Of a stretch of 64,000 bases of DNA, positions 49,346 to 61,297 are shown piece by piece. Both the position numbers and the translations under genes were made by a program. This DNA is from Triplophysa rosa (Eukaryota; Chordata; Actinopteri; Cypriniformes; Nemacheilidae). The notes under the pieces are model-generated. The model was not told the DNA's origin. It saw nothing but the letters and a program-made list of their open reading frames with translations, and did no database searches. Location of the stretch: NCBI RefSeq assembly GCF_024868665.1, contig NC_079902.1, positions 13,885,265 to 13,949,264 of the forward strand, in the 5' to 3' direction. Position 1 is the stretch's first letter. Every line of letters starts with the position of its first letter.

Positions 49346-52300
49346 TCAGCTGATAATTTTGAATGAAAAGAAGACAGACTAACCTTACCTGTTTAACTGT
49401 CATCTCAGTAGAATCTGGGCCAAAAATCCATCAAGTTATACCAACTGAGGGATTTAAAAAAATCTTGTGATTCATTGTATCTCTGTCGCATAAATCCATT
49501 TAGAAATGATGTAATATGTAAATATAAAATGATGTTAATTTTGCGTCGCAATTATTTTCACAGGTAGAACAAAATTTGCACACAACATTGCAAACTCGAG
49601 ACGTAGTTTTTTCCTGTGCAAGTATGAACAACTGAGCCAAGAATCATTCAGTATATGAATGTCTTGGTTGTTTAACTTAACATTTGAGCAAGTGATTTTG
49701 TGGTGCTAAGTGGGGCATAAAATATAGTTCTGGTTGTGTCAATTCTTTGGCGTTTCTTTGCTTTGAGATGTGCACATCTATTTGGTTTTCTTTCATGTGT
49801 TGTTCAAACCTCAAAGGATATGGCAGGGAACATGAACCAACAGAACCTCCGGATTGTCTTAATTGATGGTACGCTCAAGCTTCAGTGGCAATGATAACCT
49901 GCCTGAGATAGAGACAGAGGCCTAGTTCAGATGAACACAAAGCCCAAACTGCCATGGAAGAATGCGTCCCTAAGACAGGGAAAAGACCACCCTAGTAGAG
50001 GCCCTGTTTTAGCAGTAAATCCGGGCCATTAGTGTTAATGCCAGCCGATGCCTCAGACATCCCCTGCCTAAAGCTCAACACAGCAAACCTGGATCCGCGA
50101 CACAGCTCTAGCAAGGGAAACCCTTCATCAAAGTGCCTGCAAGGGTTAGAGGAGGTCAACAACACAAAAGTTGAACACCTGCACTCGAGCGGATCTCATT
50201 GTCTGAAATTCGTCCGAATTGGATTAGCATAGAGTTTGAAGGAAAAGATCTAGACCTAAAAATAAACACAAACCTGATATACTTGTGTGCTGCATTTCCT
50301 ATTAAATCTAAGCAGACCTAAAATAAAATGCTTGGCTTAAATGCAAATCATTTACTGTTGAAATGACTTCATACTGTATGTACATCATAGTCCTCACATT
50401 CCAACGGGGTTATAATATTTGTGGCTAAAGAAATCTCGAGACAAAGATGGAATTTGTCTGTAACCAAGACTTATGATTGCTTCTGTATTTGAGGGATTGA
50501 GGTCATGTTGTGTACAGCTCTGTACGGATACAAAAAAACACCCATATATACACCACCTAAAGGGAGGGTTTTCATGGGTGTTTGTGGAGCAATTACGCAA
50601 CTGCAGTGTTAACACATTTCGTCTGGCTTCTAAATATAAGGACGGGTTTTAGCGCATGTGATTTAGGGGCTGACTCGAACTGTACGTGTTTTTATTGTAC
50701 TGACATAAAATCTAAATTTACACCCTCAGTTGAGGCCACCATCATAAAAAAGCAGTTAGCAACATCACTCTCTGCCTACCACCCGCACAACAGAGATACA
50801 AACGACATTTTGAATATACGCTTTCTGTTACCTTCAGTTAAGCCTGGCCCTAGGTTCAATAGCTCATGGGCTTAAATCTTACACCATATGCCGCTTGGAG
50901 ATTTCCAATGGATTTGTCACTTTATCTTCTGATCTACACATCAAGATCTACATTTTCCCTGTTTTCAGAGTAAGAGAGACAGCATAACTTGAATATATTT
51001 CAACGGAAGGTCAACTCGTGTTTAAATGGAGGTGAACAGTGTTACTTCAGGCTCAAATTGGAAGAGAGCATTGATTGAATATGAACGTTTGCTTATGGGG
51101 GAGGAATGTGTGTTTTAACCTCATACTGTGAGTGCCTTCCGGGGCTTCATCTATTTAATAAATATCGAACGCTTCCCCCTCAGGTGGTCGGAAACCTTTC
51201 CCATTTGTGGCTGCTTACTTTTTAAAATCCCTAAGAGCAAATATAAGCAGCGGCAGATTTGCTTAATATCAACGGAGCCACAAAACACACACCCATTAAA
51301 TGTCACACGGTCCCCAGGTACAACGTCAAAATATGGAAAAAAAGTCAAACAAGCCGGGCATGAGGCTTGTTGAAGTTTAAAAAGTAGCTCTACGCACATT
51401 ACTCGCGCGCATAGAGCTTATCTCATGAGGAGACTAATAACAAACTAAACTTTTGTTTAATTAACATTATTTGAGGTTAAGGTAATTTAGATGGCCCTCG
51501 TGCATGTGCACGAGACAAACCTCCTCAGAGGACAGCTAATAAAGAAGCATTACCTAATCTTTTAAACAAACATTCATACTCAAATAACAAGCTACTTGCT
51601 GTCACATCATACATAATGTATATTTATTCACCATCCTGAACCCCACTTTTGACTTTCAGCTTGCTTTTGAGTTCGGTTCACATCCAAACATCTTTTTCTC
51701 TACACGCTTTTCTTGGGTAACTTTAATTAGCAGGGGTCTCAGATCGGTCTCTCACGGGGGGAGATGGACTAAATTCTGAAAACAAATAGAGCCACACTGG
51801 CTTCCCGTTCTCCATCTTTTCATCTCCTCCTGGCTGGCCTGGGCAGCCAGTGGCACAGAGCAGCAGAAGGGGGCCACACATGGTGTAAGCAAACACTCAT
51901 AATTGCATTAGATCCCCCCTGTGAATATGTAATGCCTTCTCAATACCAGGGCTAGGGAACAGATCCTTCACTTTTAGTGAGTATAAAGAGCTGCTTCTTG
52001 CCTGAGAACTTTCTTTACCTGTTGCCACGTAGGATCTTGGTCATTTAAAAACATCATAGTAGTAAAAGGTCAGTTTGTAAGGGAGTGTTTGAAGGGCCCG
52101 TAAAGGGATTTAAAATGATCTCTCATGTCAAATTTAATATCCAGTTTTTGCTGAAACATTCTGCCTATAATCTTATTTTGTGTTTCGATAAAAAAAGATG
52201 CAACATCCAGGCTAGTCTCATTTTTAGTCATAGCCAAAAAAACGTTGAACAAAGCAGTGTGTTTATTGTTGTAAAATTGTAAATTGTTGAGATATTTTGT

Positions 52301-54291
52301 GTACTAACATTTTTATGACTAGTACTAAAATTGATATTTTTAATAATTTGAATAATTTTAAAATGAATAATTTTGATAATATGACAGTGTGTTTCACTTT
52401 TTTTGTTTTTAATCATTGTATCTATGTCGATACTTTGTCAATATTAAAGATATAAAGGTTTTATTTTCACAGTATATTCTTTATATTATGTGAAAAAAAG
52501 ATTAAAGCAACAGTAAATCCCCAAAATGTCTTTACAGGAAGTTGTTTTTTCACAGGCAGGGTCACAGATATTACAGGGTTGGTGAGTAAATAACATTTTT
52601 GGGGGAAGCGTTTTTAAAGGCTATTTTTATCCCAGTAAGCTCATTATTTTTGATCAAAGTTAGATTTGAAGGAAAATACGCCATTTCGAAAATAGATCTC
52701 AAAGTTAAATGTCAACAACACAACACAGGTGTGGATGCCGTTTTGGAAGTCAACACCAGTCCAATACTGAGATTCCCCATCAGAACAGTAAGATGATGAA
52801 GACTTGAAAAGCACTGGGGCTGCATTGTTTGTGCGAGCGTGATTTCATTTGTGAGACCGAGAGGTTTGTGTCAGAAAAGACAAACATGCCCCATATCCTC
52901 TCTGTAATAGGGGCTTTATTGGTTCCTCTGGAGCTCAGATGGGAAGCTGAGCTTATGTTTGTGTTTTTAGGAAAAGCTCACATACAGCTTGTGTGACACT
53001 AAATACATAATTTTCCCTTGATTTGGAGACCTCTATGTTTTCTGGTCTCTTTCCTCAAACTGATAATAGGAGTTATCAACATAGACTGTGTATAGTGGAT
53101 TTAGAGTCCATTGCAACAGATACAAAATGTCCTTTAAAAAAAATAAATAGTGAAAGATGAATGTGAATTGTTTTTTGTGTGACATTGACGTCTCTGTTTT
53201 TGCCACCCAATAACATTTCATAATATCATCGGATGATTAATCAATGTGATTCTTTGAGGTAAGATTCACGTCTCTTTCAGCCGTTTAGACTGTGTGATTG
53301 AGTTCCCCACCCATCCTGTGTGTAGCTCAGGAGGATTTGAGTTCTAATCCAGTCACGCTGGCCCTCAGGGCATCTCCCACCCCGCAGTGCCCAAATATCT
53401 GCCCCAACAGGTAGCCTCATCAGAAGTGTTCAAAGCTCACCTGGTTAGAGACCCAGCCCCAAAAACATGCAAGAGACCATATGTCAATCACAAAGAGCTG
53501 CGGCGAGGTCAAAGTTGCACTTTGTCTGGGAAGACAATTTGCGTAAGTTGATGTGTGGTTATTATTGCTCTGAATGTTTACCTTGAGGCCTACTGAGTCA
53601 GCAAGGTCTATAACCTGAGCCAATCAGTTCCTCTGTGTTGGTTAGAACTGTACATTGGTTACTGTGGCAACACTGAGGATCTATGGCCTAGTTGGAACGT
53701 AGTATTAAGTCGGTTGTGTGTGGGTGGCCGGCGATGAGCATGTCTTTGGAAGGCTTACATAATGGCAGATCCTCAGGCACGTTAGTCTTGGCCCACAGCC
53801 CTAAAGCCACCCACAGAGGTGTGCTTAATTGCTGTTGCACAAGGTGTTAATTACCTGAGTCACAGGTAAACTCTAATGGAGACATAAATAACACAGACAA
53901 TTACTGAAGACAGATGACCTTGGATTATAGTTCTTTACATGTTGAATATTTTGGGAATGAGAATGTGGTGGCGTAAATAAATGATTCATTGCAGAACAGC
54001 CCATATTTAGGAGCAGAAAGGTTTGTTGCTAAGTCTGAAGCTAGCATTACTGTATATCCATGGTACAATATCATTTTACATTAATTTAATGTAAAAAATA
54101 TTAACTTTTAAAAATTTAAAGTAAATTTGAATATTTTAAAGTGAGATTAAATTACTTGTACGGCCAGTTTAATTATACATTAACAACACATTTCTTGCAT
54201 TCAGTAATTTATCATGACAAAAAGTATTTTTTAAATAAGTAAATTTTGTAAACTTACATGAGATAGAAATTGCAGTCACATGTAATAAATA
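49346..54291. other. Intergenic, no gene seen
   Basis: About 5 kb without recognised exons, RNA genes or repeats. Parts near 50.0-50.2 kb and 51.5 kb are less AT-rich than their surroundings. Confidence 0.45.
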
Positions 54292-54293
54292 TA

Positions 54294-54799
54294 CAGCCGC
54301 TGACAAATTTAAGAGACCATTCCAAATTTTAATTTAATCTGCATTTCTAGATATCTAGAACTAGGGTGGCAATGTCAGTCCAGTGTCTATTGAATTTCAA
54401 CAAAATCAAACCCCAGGAGTGACAAAGTCATCCAACAGTAATGTATAAGATTGACAGCATGACAAGACACATGAAAACTGTGATAAAAATCGAGGTTATC
54501 ACATTAAAAAATAGTTTCCCTAAATAGCCTACATGTACAAAAAATACTGTTGTATTGCTTAAAAGTGAACTTTCTTTTTGAAAAGGGAGCATCTTTTCTG
54601 TTATTTTGACCTGTTTCTCCAGTTTTCACTTTGTGCAAATAAATGCAAATAAATGCAAATTGGTTGAATTATTGTTAGTAGTTCACAGAATGAAACAAAA
54701 ATGATAATTTTGCTTAGGCTATAAGCGTCTATAAAAAGTACGTTTTAAAATCAGAAAAACTGATTTTGAAATGGTCTCTTGATTTTTTTCCCGCGGTTG
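54294..54799. mobile_element. Non-autonomous Tc1/mariner-like element
   Basis: TA dinucleotides directly flank both ends (54,292-54,293 and 54,800-54,801). The left end starts cagccgctgacaaatttaag and the right end is its imperfect inverse, ending ttcccgcggttg. Inside both ends agaccat/atggtct is repeated in inverse. About 506 bp with no transposase. Confidence 0.78.
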
Positions 54800-54801
54800 T
54801 A

Positions 54802-56081
54802 TGTCTATAAAGCGGGTCACCTCATGGGGGCAGATATGTTAAGGTCAGGCGAATATTATTCACTTTATGTCAGTAACTTCAGTATCTGACTAAAATGAAA
54901 ATAATTATTACACCTTTAATAATTTGTTTGTGAGTTTCCTATGTAAAACAACAATGTCAAAAAGTATACCAACAATACATGATAAACATCCTCTACAACT
55001 AAACATCCAATCTTCAACAATGACCAAAATTCACATGCGTTATTATGACCACACGAGGGAGCTAACGTGCAGAGAATCAAACATACAGCTTTAAGAGAGG
55101 CAAGGCAATTCCCATAGGATCGTGATGAAAACAACGTGTGACTGAAGAGAGGAGAAATGAAACAAAACAATGAAAGTAGAGTGATTCACTTGAAAATATA
55201 TGTTGTACTATAGTGGTGGAAATGCACCAGAGTGCTATGATGGATTCATGGGTTTCAATTTACCAAGTAAGCCACAGACTTCAGAAATGCTGTGACTGTG
55301 TGTGTGATGTGAAATATGGTGTGTCATTATTTTACCCTGATTCTGTTCCAACTTTTCACAAGATAATAATGTCAGCCAAACTACACAGATGGAGCATAGC
55401 ACACAAACAATGGGGAAAGTAAATGTCAAACTCAAAAGTGTTAGAATCAGAGTGGGAGACTGCTTGACTTTTACAGTAATCTCAATACTGCCTGTTCACC
55501 CGTTCACATGTATAACCTTAGTGCGACGTTCAATGGAGGAGCGTCAAAGAGGTAATTTATCACATTCTAGCAGTCCAGTATTAATGCTTTGAAATTCTGC
55601 CAAAGCACGGTGAGTTACAGGCTCTGTGAATTATATCTTCATGCTAGAGGTAAAGATATGCTTAAAAAATCTTCATCCTGGAAAAAATATTATAAACTTT
55701 TATGGCACTGAGACGTAAATCTCCCATCATTTTGAACCAAAGAAGAATACCATGCCTTCACCAGATGACTCTATCAGGACTGTGTTACTGAAGCTGAATC
55801 CCTGGGTAATACAGGCCTCTGAGAAATACACGGTTTCTTAAGTTTTCTTTTCTGTTTTTGTCTTTCGTCTTTTTTTTCACGATGTAGAGGAAATGTAGAG
55901 GAACTCCTGCACTTTTAGGACAGAAAAGTCTAATTTAGGGCCTTTGAATGTTAAGTTGTAAGTAATCAAATGAATAAGTGATTAAAACAGTGATTTAAAC
56001 CTTGTTAGAAAATTAAAGCAATTAACGGTTCATGAACCATTGGGATTCATGTGATTCATTTTTCAATAGCAATTTGTGTGC
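54802..56081. other. Intergenic, no gene seen
   Basis: Short frames only; nothing recognised. Confidence 0.45.
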
Positions 56082-56367
56082 TTTAAAGTGATAATTCAGC
56101 CCCAAATTTTTTTTATCATTTACTCACCCTTGTGTCATTTCAAACCTGTATGACTTTCTTTCTTCTGCAGAACACTGAAGATATTTTTAAAGAAAGTTAG
56201 TACCTAAACAACATTGGCCCCCACTGACTTCCATTGTATTGACACAAAACCACTGAGACATTTCTCAAAATATCTTCTTTTGTGTTTAACAGAAGAAAGA
56301 GTCATATACAAGATGAATATAAATAAATGATGACATAATTCATATTTTTTGGGTGAGCTATCCCTAT
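56082..56367. mobile_element. Miniature inverted-repeat transposon copy
   Basis: Left: ttaaagtgataattcagccc and atttactcacccttgtg; right: gggtgagctatcccta. Internal ttctgcagaaca words match the copy at 49,086. Confidence 0.8.
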
Positions 56368-59300
56368 AGGCACCTAAAATCTATTTTTACATTTAGGGCA
56401 TTTCTCAAATATATGGTCTAACAAATGAAAGGACCACTAGTTGAAAAAGACTAAATAACTGTTGACATGCTTGATAATATTAGACTATTGACAGAGAAGC
56501 CAGAGAGTCGACATGTGGCAGTGTCCTTTAATTTTGTGCTACACCTGCTTTAATACTGGAGCTCCTCTCACACAATGATGGTAGGTTGAAGTGAGTTCAG
56601 TGACTTCATTCTAAGAGACAGGATATACGTTTAAGCACTGAACCAACTATTAGGAAGCAATATAAGAATCGAGGAAGGTGTCATGTATATTTTTTTAACA
56701 CGGGTGAGAGGTTATTTTCAAAAGCACGAATATTTTAGATTGCCAGGGCGGAGGAACATGACCTTTCTCCCTGCCCCACCCCTCCCACAAAGGGTAACAA
56801 ATCTTCCTTTGATGCCGGGTGAGCAGGGACGCATACCGCGGGCAGGAACAAGAGGGTGGGCGTTTGGTGGAAAGATGTTTGAACATGAGGAATGCTGATA
56901 CATATTATGACTGACATTTGATATGAAACATGCACACCGGGCAACAGATGTGCATAACTATTTCAATCTAAACAAATAGGCAGATATCCCATATTGATTA
57001 TATCCATCAATGCAATGTGACATGGGATTCTTCATGTTGTCAATTTGTTAAAGTGATGGCCCTTTAGACTTGAGCTCTGAGCATCATTGCCTCATTGAAG
57101 AAAAACCCAGGGCTTTAGCTACGGTAACTGTTCCCCTCTGTCAGATTACAATACTCTGATTCCAGATCCAAGGTTTATCTTTTGCAAATAACTGTGAAAT
57201 TGCTTGGCACAAAGTCCTTTCACTCAATAAGCTTTAAATAAGATGTCAAGTGTGGCTTCAGTTTATGGCTAGCTAGCCGGCTGGCAGGGCCGGCTCAATT
57301 TGAACATGGATTCTACTGAGGTCTGCTGGCTGGAGACTGTAAACACTCTCAAAATGGATTAGCCGGACCCTCGGACCCACTAATGCATTCTGGACACGGA
57401 CTTTTCACCACCTTTATCTCATAGTGTAATTTGGTGCAGTTTGAACAATACTTTCATTTGCACATGATACTTGTTTTTTCACAATTGTTAGCTAAGAGTT
57501 CCAGAGGAATCTCAACAGGCTGTTCTCCAGGAAAGTTTTGAACCAAAGGTCCAAATAGCCGTTACATGTTCAAAAAAATCTGTGTAGCTTGTAGCTGTAA
57601 TTTAGTATTTTATCCTGTTCTTCTAGGGATTGACTAAAAACACTGCAGTGCAGTAAAAGGTTTTTTGTGGATAAAGTGAGAAAAATATACGGTATAAGGT
57701 AAACATTAAAATGCTTGTTGCCAAGTCCAGCTGTGGTTATATTCCAACACATATTAAATATTAGAGCCGTCATTATATGTTGTTTCTCTGTTTAACTTAA
57801 TTTAGTTCATTTTAGATGATCTCATTGATGATTATATTAATATTTTTAAATGTACAACTTAATTACATTTACAGTTTTATATATTTTTTAGGCTCTGTGC
57901 TAGGTCAGAGTAAATCAGGTAAATAAAATGTATGAAGCAAAAGACAATGAAAAAAAGATTGAATATCCCTTTAATAAAAGTTAGTGGAACTATTTTGCAT
58001 AGAATTCAATTACAATGTGCAATGTACAACAATGGGAGACGATGAAAACTATTTGCATTTTTGTTTAGGTCTATGGTAAATTCTGAAATATTTTTTTTCC
58101 AAAAAACGTACACACTTTTTAGGACATTTATGTATTCCTATTGATCAATTATATTTAAATAATTCTATTAAAATGTAACCGCATTCACTCATTTATATTC
58201 ACACACACATTCAATACATGCAGTATCTACCCCAAACAAAACAGCGCAGAGGATAATCTGTGATCCCTGGTAAGCCACATTCAATCACTCCTAAACGGGT
58301 TTCGCTTCCTAGCAGAGGAATCAGAGAAAACCTTTAAGTCACTAGCTAATTCTTGTTTCAGTTGTCTGGCAAAAAACCTCTACTGCGCTACAACTTAATA
58401 CCAGACAGGATCATGCAGAGAGGGCGAGATGGAATCAATCCTCAGCACAGACACCGAGCCTGAGCTTTTGCTCTCCATTTTGTTTTACCCATTCCCTGAT
58501 TCTTTCACTCTTTCGTGCTTTGCCAAGTCATGTACCAACCAAAACTGTACAAACCTTGCACAAACGCACCCATCGCAGGTCGCCACACGCACTCAAAGAA
58601 AGAAGATTCTTTGGAAAAATACATTTTCTTCAACCACCCCACCCCCAGTATACACAAACACACTCAGACTACCACATATGACCCCCCAAACTCTAATCCA
58701 ATCAATGAAGCCTTAGCCGTCTAATAAAGTGCTGCTCTCATGGTGGAACTTTATCCCTGCAGCTGTGCTGGCCTGTTCTCCGGCCAGACCAGGCTCTCCC
58801 TCTTTCCTCTGATCACACATTTCAATATGAATGGAGCCAATAAGGGGGTGGATTAGGGGCTGGTTACTCTGTAAATCCCGGGCCGGCTTTGATGCCCCCG
58901 TCAGGTTGGGCCTCTCAGGCCCGGCCCAGGCCTTCAGTCAAACGGGTGGCCGGATTTGCCACCTGGCTCAGCCTGCTCGCTCTGTTTGCTCATATGCACT
59001 GAGTAAATATGGCATGGGCTGCATGGGCTGCATGGCTGCACCGGGCACCAGATGGCGCCGTGGTAGCTTTGCCCGAATGAGCAGGTGGAGGCGGGGCAGG
59101 CTGTGCTGGCTGACACTGGCACACATGGTGCAGGCACAGAGCTCTGCCAACCTAAGGATGGCAGCGAGAAGACAAACATTCCTGTCCCATAGTAAACTAC
59201 TATTCCTACGCATACACATCCAGGCATCCGGGGTGTCTTTACTCCCCCATTCCCACAACATCTGATTCCTAACGCCTTCCATCCCCTTGGATGGATGTGC

Positions 59301-59958
59301 CGTGTCTGTGACGGAGCTATTGCTGATTAATATTTGTTTGACCTCTTTTGGGACCGAGCAGGTCCCAGCTGATCCTGGGAGACATCTTAATCCCCAAAAG
59401 ATCTGTGCCAACAGGGGGCATCATTTCATTTCCACCAGAATGTGTCCGACAGAGACAAACCATCAAGTTTTAGTGCTTAAAAGTTGTGAGTAAATCAGAC
59501 GTTTTCAAACTTTCAGTGAATTTTCCACAAATGGGATTTGAAAATTGAACTTTTAGGTGGGAACCTTCGTTCCATTTTCTATTTAGATTATTTGCTTTGT
59601 ATTATTGAGACAAGAACAAATGAATGATTGTATTTCTAAACAGGACATGGTCTCTCTTTCACACGCACATACACACGCACGCACGCACAGGCATTATACA
59701 CTGATGGATAAGACAGGTGTAGTTTGCGTAATAAAAATTATACAAAGATTGTGCTGTGTTGTGTTTCAGAAGTTGTAAAACCACAGCTGTTTAAAGACAC
59801 ATAAGCTTTTTATGGTGAGTTCATTTTAAAAGTGCAAGCAGAGTGAGTTCCAGTTCAAAATTTTGATTTTCATATTTTATGCCCGCAATAGCCTCCAAAA
59901 GCTATGCAAATTTCATACATAAATATACTGTCATTTTCTGCATCTATATGGATTAAAA
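56368..59958. other. Intergenic; GC-richer block near 58.7-59.4 kb
   Basis: No gene recognised. Bases 58,740-59,420 are clearly GC-richer than the surroundings and carry frames up to 147 codons on both strands. None has a domain, splice context or codon signature I can support. Confidence 0.4.
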
Positions 59959-59959
59959 T

Positions 59960-60180
59960 AAAGGTGCTGTATGTAATATTTAGGAGGATCTGTTGACAGA
60001 ATTGCAATATAATATACATAAATATTTCTTCAGAGGTGCATAAAGACCTTACATAATGAAGTGTTATGTTTTTATTTTATACTTTAAAACAAGCTATTTC
60101 TATCTACATAAACCGCGGGTCCCCGGAATTCCCCATATTGTTTCTACAGTAGCTCTAAGCGGACAAAGTGCTCTACAAAG
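59960..60180. repeat. Partial copy of the 11.25-kb repeat
   Basis: Shares ttgacagaattgcaatataa, agaggtgcataaagacctta and attgtttctacagtagctct with the repeat at about 11,280-11,460; the right part is truncated. Confidence 0.8.
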
Positions 60181-60852
60181 AAGAATGAAGACAACATATA
60201 AACTATGTAGTCTGATGTGACTTTGTTTGAATTCAGTAGGCACTACATAGTTGTGAGCAGCATGCTACATGACTGCAAGCTTCGCTTTAGATGCATATAG
60301 AATATTTTCAATATTGCATAACCAACTAGATTCCAGAAAGTTGCTTGGTTCCATAACACAATATTAAGTGCAAGTAGCAAAGCCATTCGTAATAAAATGA
60401 CACTGTTTGGATCATCTTATAAAAACAGTGCCATTTCACACACACCTCGTCTAAATGCAGGCCCAGAAAATCTCTCCAGTTGCAGTGTGCTGCTGATGGG
60501 TTTTAATGTCCTTATTTATATTTATGGCAGACTGTTCTTGACCCAGCAAAACAAATGTGATGTCAAGAATGACCCGGCTTATTGAATATGTGACTACAAG
60601 TCTAATGTGTGTTTGTGTGTGGTGCCTGACACGGAAGGCGGTCTGCGTGGGAGTGGACTGAATGCTGGAAGCAGCTTTTAGCTCTCCGTGAAGCTGTCTA
60701 ATGAACGGCGCCAAACATCAGGACGGCTGCACAAATTACTCTCCTGCTGCCAAATCCCACTTTCGGAGTTCACCTTATTTTTTGCATGCGCTGTTTTGTG
60801 ATTTTCACCTCCTTGCTGTTCTTTTTTCTTCCAGAGATATAAATTCTTTACA

Positions 60853-61297
60853 TTATATGTGACCCAGGACAACAAAACTAGTCTTATGGGTCAATTTTTC
60901 GAAATTGAGATTTTTACATAATCTGAAAGCTGAATAAATAAACTTTCTATAGATATATGAGTTGTTAGAATAGGACAATATCTGGCTGAGATACAACCGT
61001 TTAAAACTCAGGAATCTGAGAGCGCAAAAAAATCCAAATATTGAGAAAATTGCCTTTGAAGTTGTTAATCAGGGGCACTGTGGCAGACCATCCACTCATA
61101 AAAATAAAGTTTTGATATATTTAAGGTATGAAATTTACAAAATATCTTCATGGAACATGATCTTTACTTAATATCCTAATGGTTTTTTGCATAAAAGAAA
61201 AATCGATAATTTTGACCCACACAATGTATTTTTGTCTTTTACTAAAAATGTTCCCGTGCTACTTAAGACTGGTTTTGTGATCCAGGGTCACATATAT
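60853..61297. mobile_element. Cyprinid-type miniature DNA transposon
   Basis: The left end tatatgtgacccaggacaac and right end ccagggtcacatata form terminal inverted repeats. Inner words aaaactagtcttatggg and acttaagactggttttgtg continue the inversion. About 445 bp with no coding. Confidence 0.8.

Noticed and set aside
58831..59411. Overlapping 144- and 147-codon frames on opposite strands
   Set aside because: GC-rich sequence gives long frames by chance. No domain, no splice partners and no codon preference were visible.
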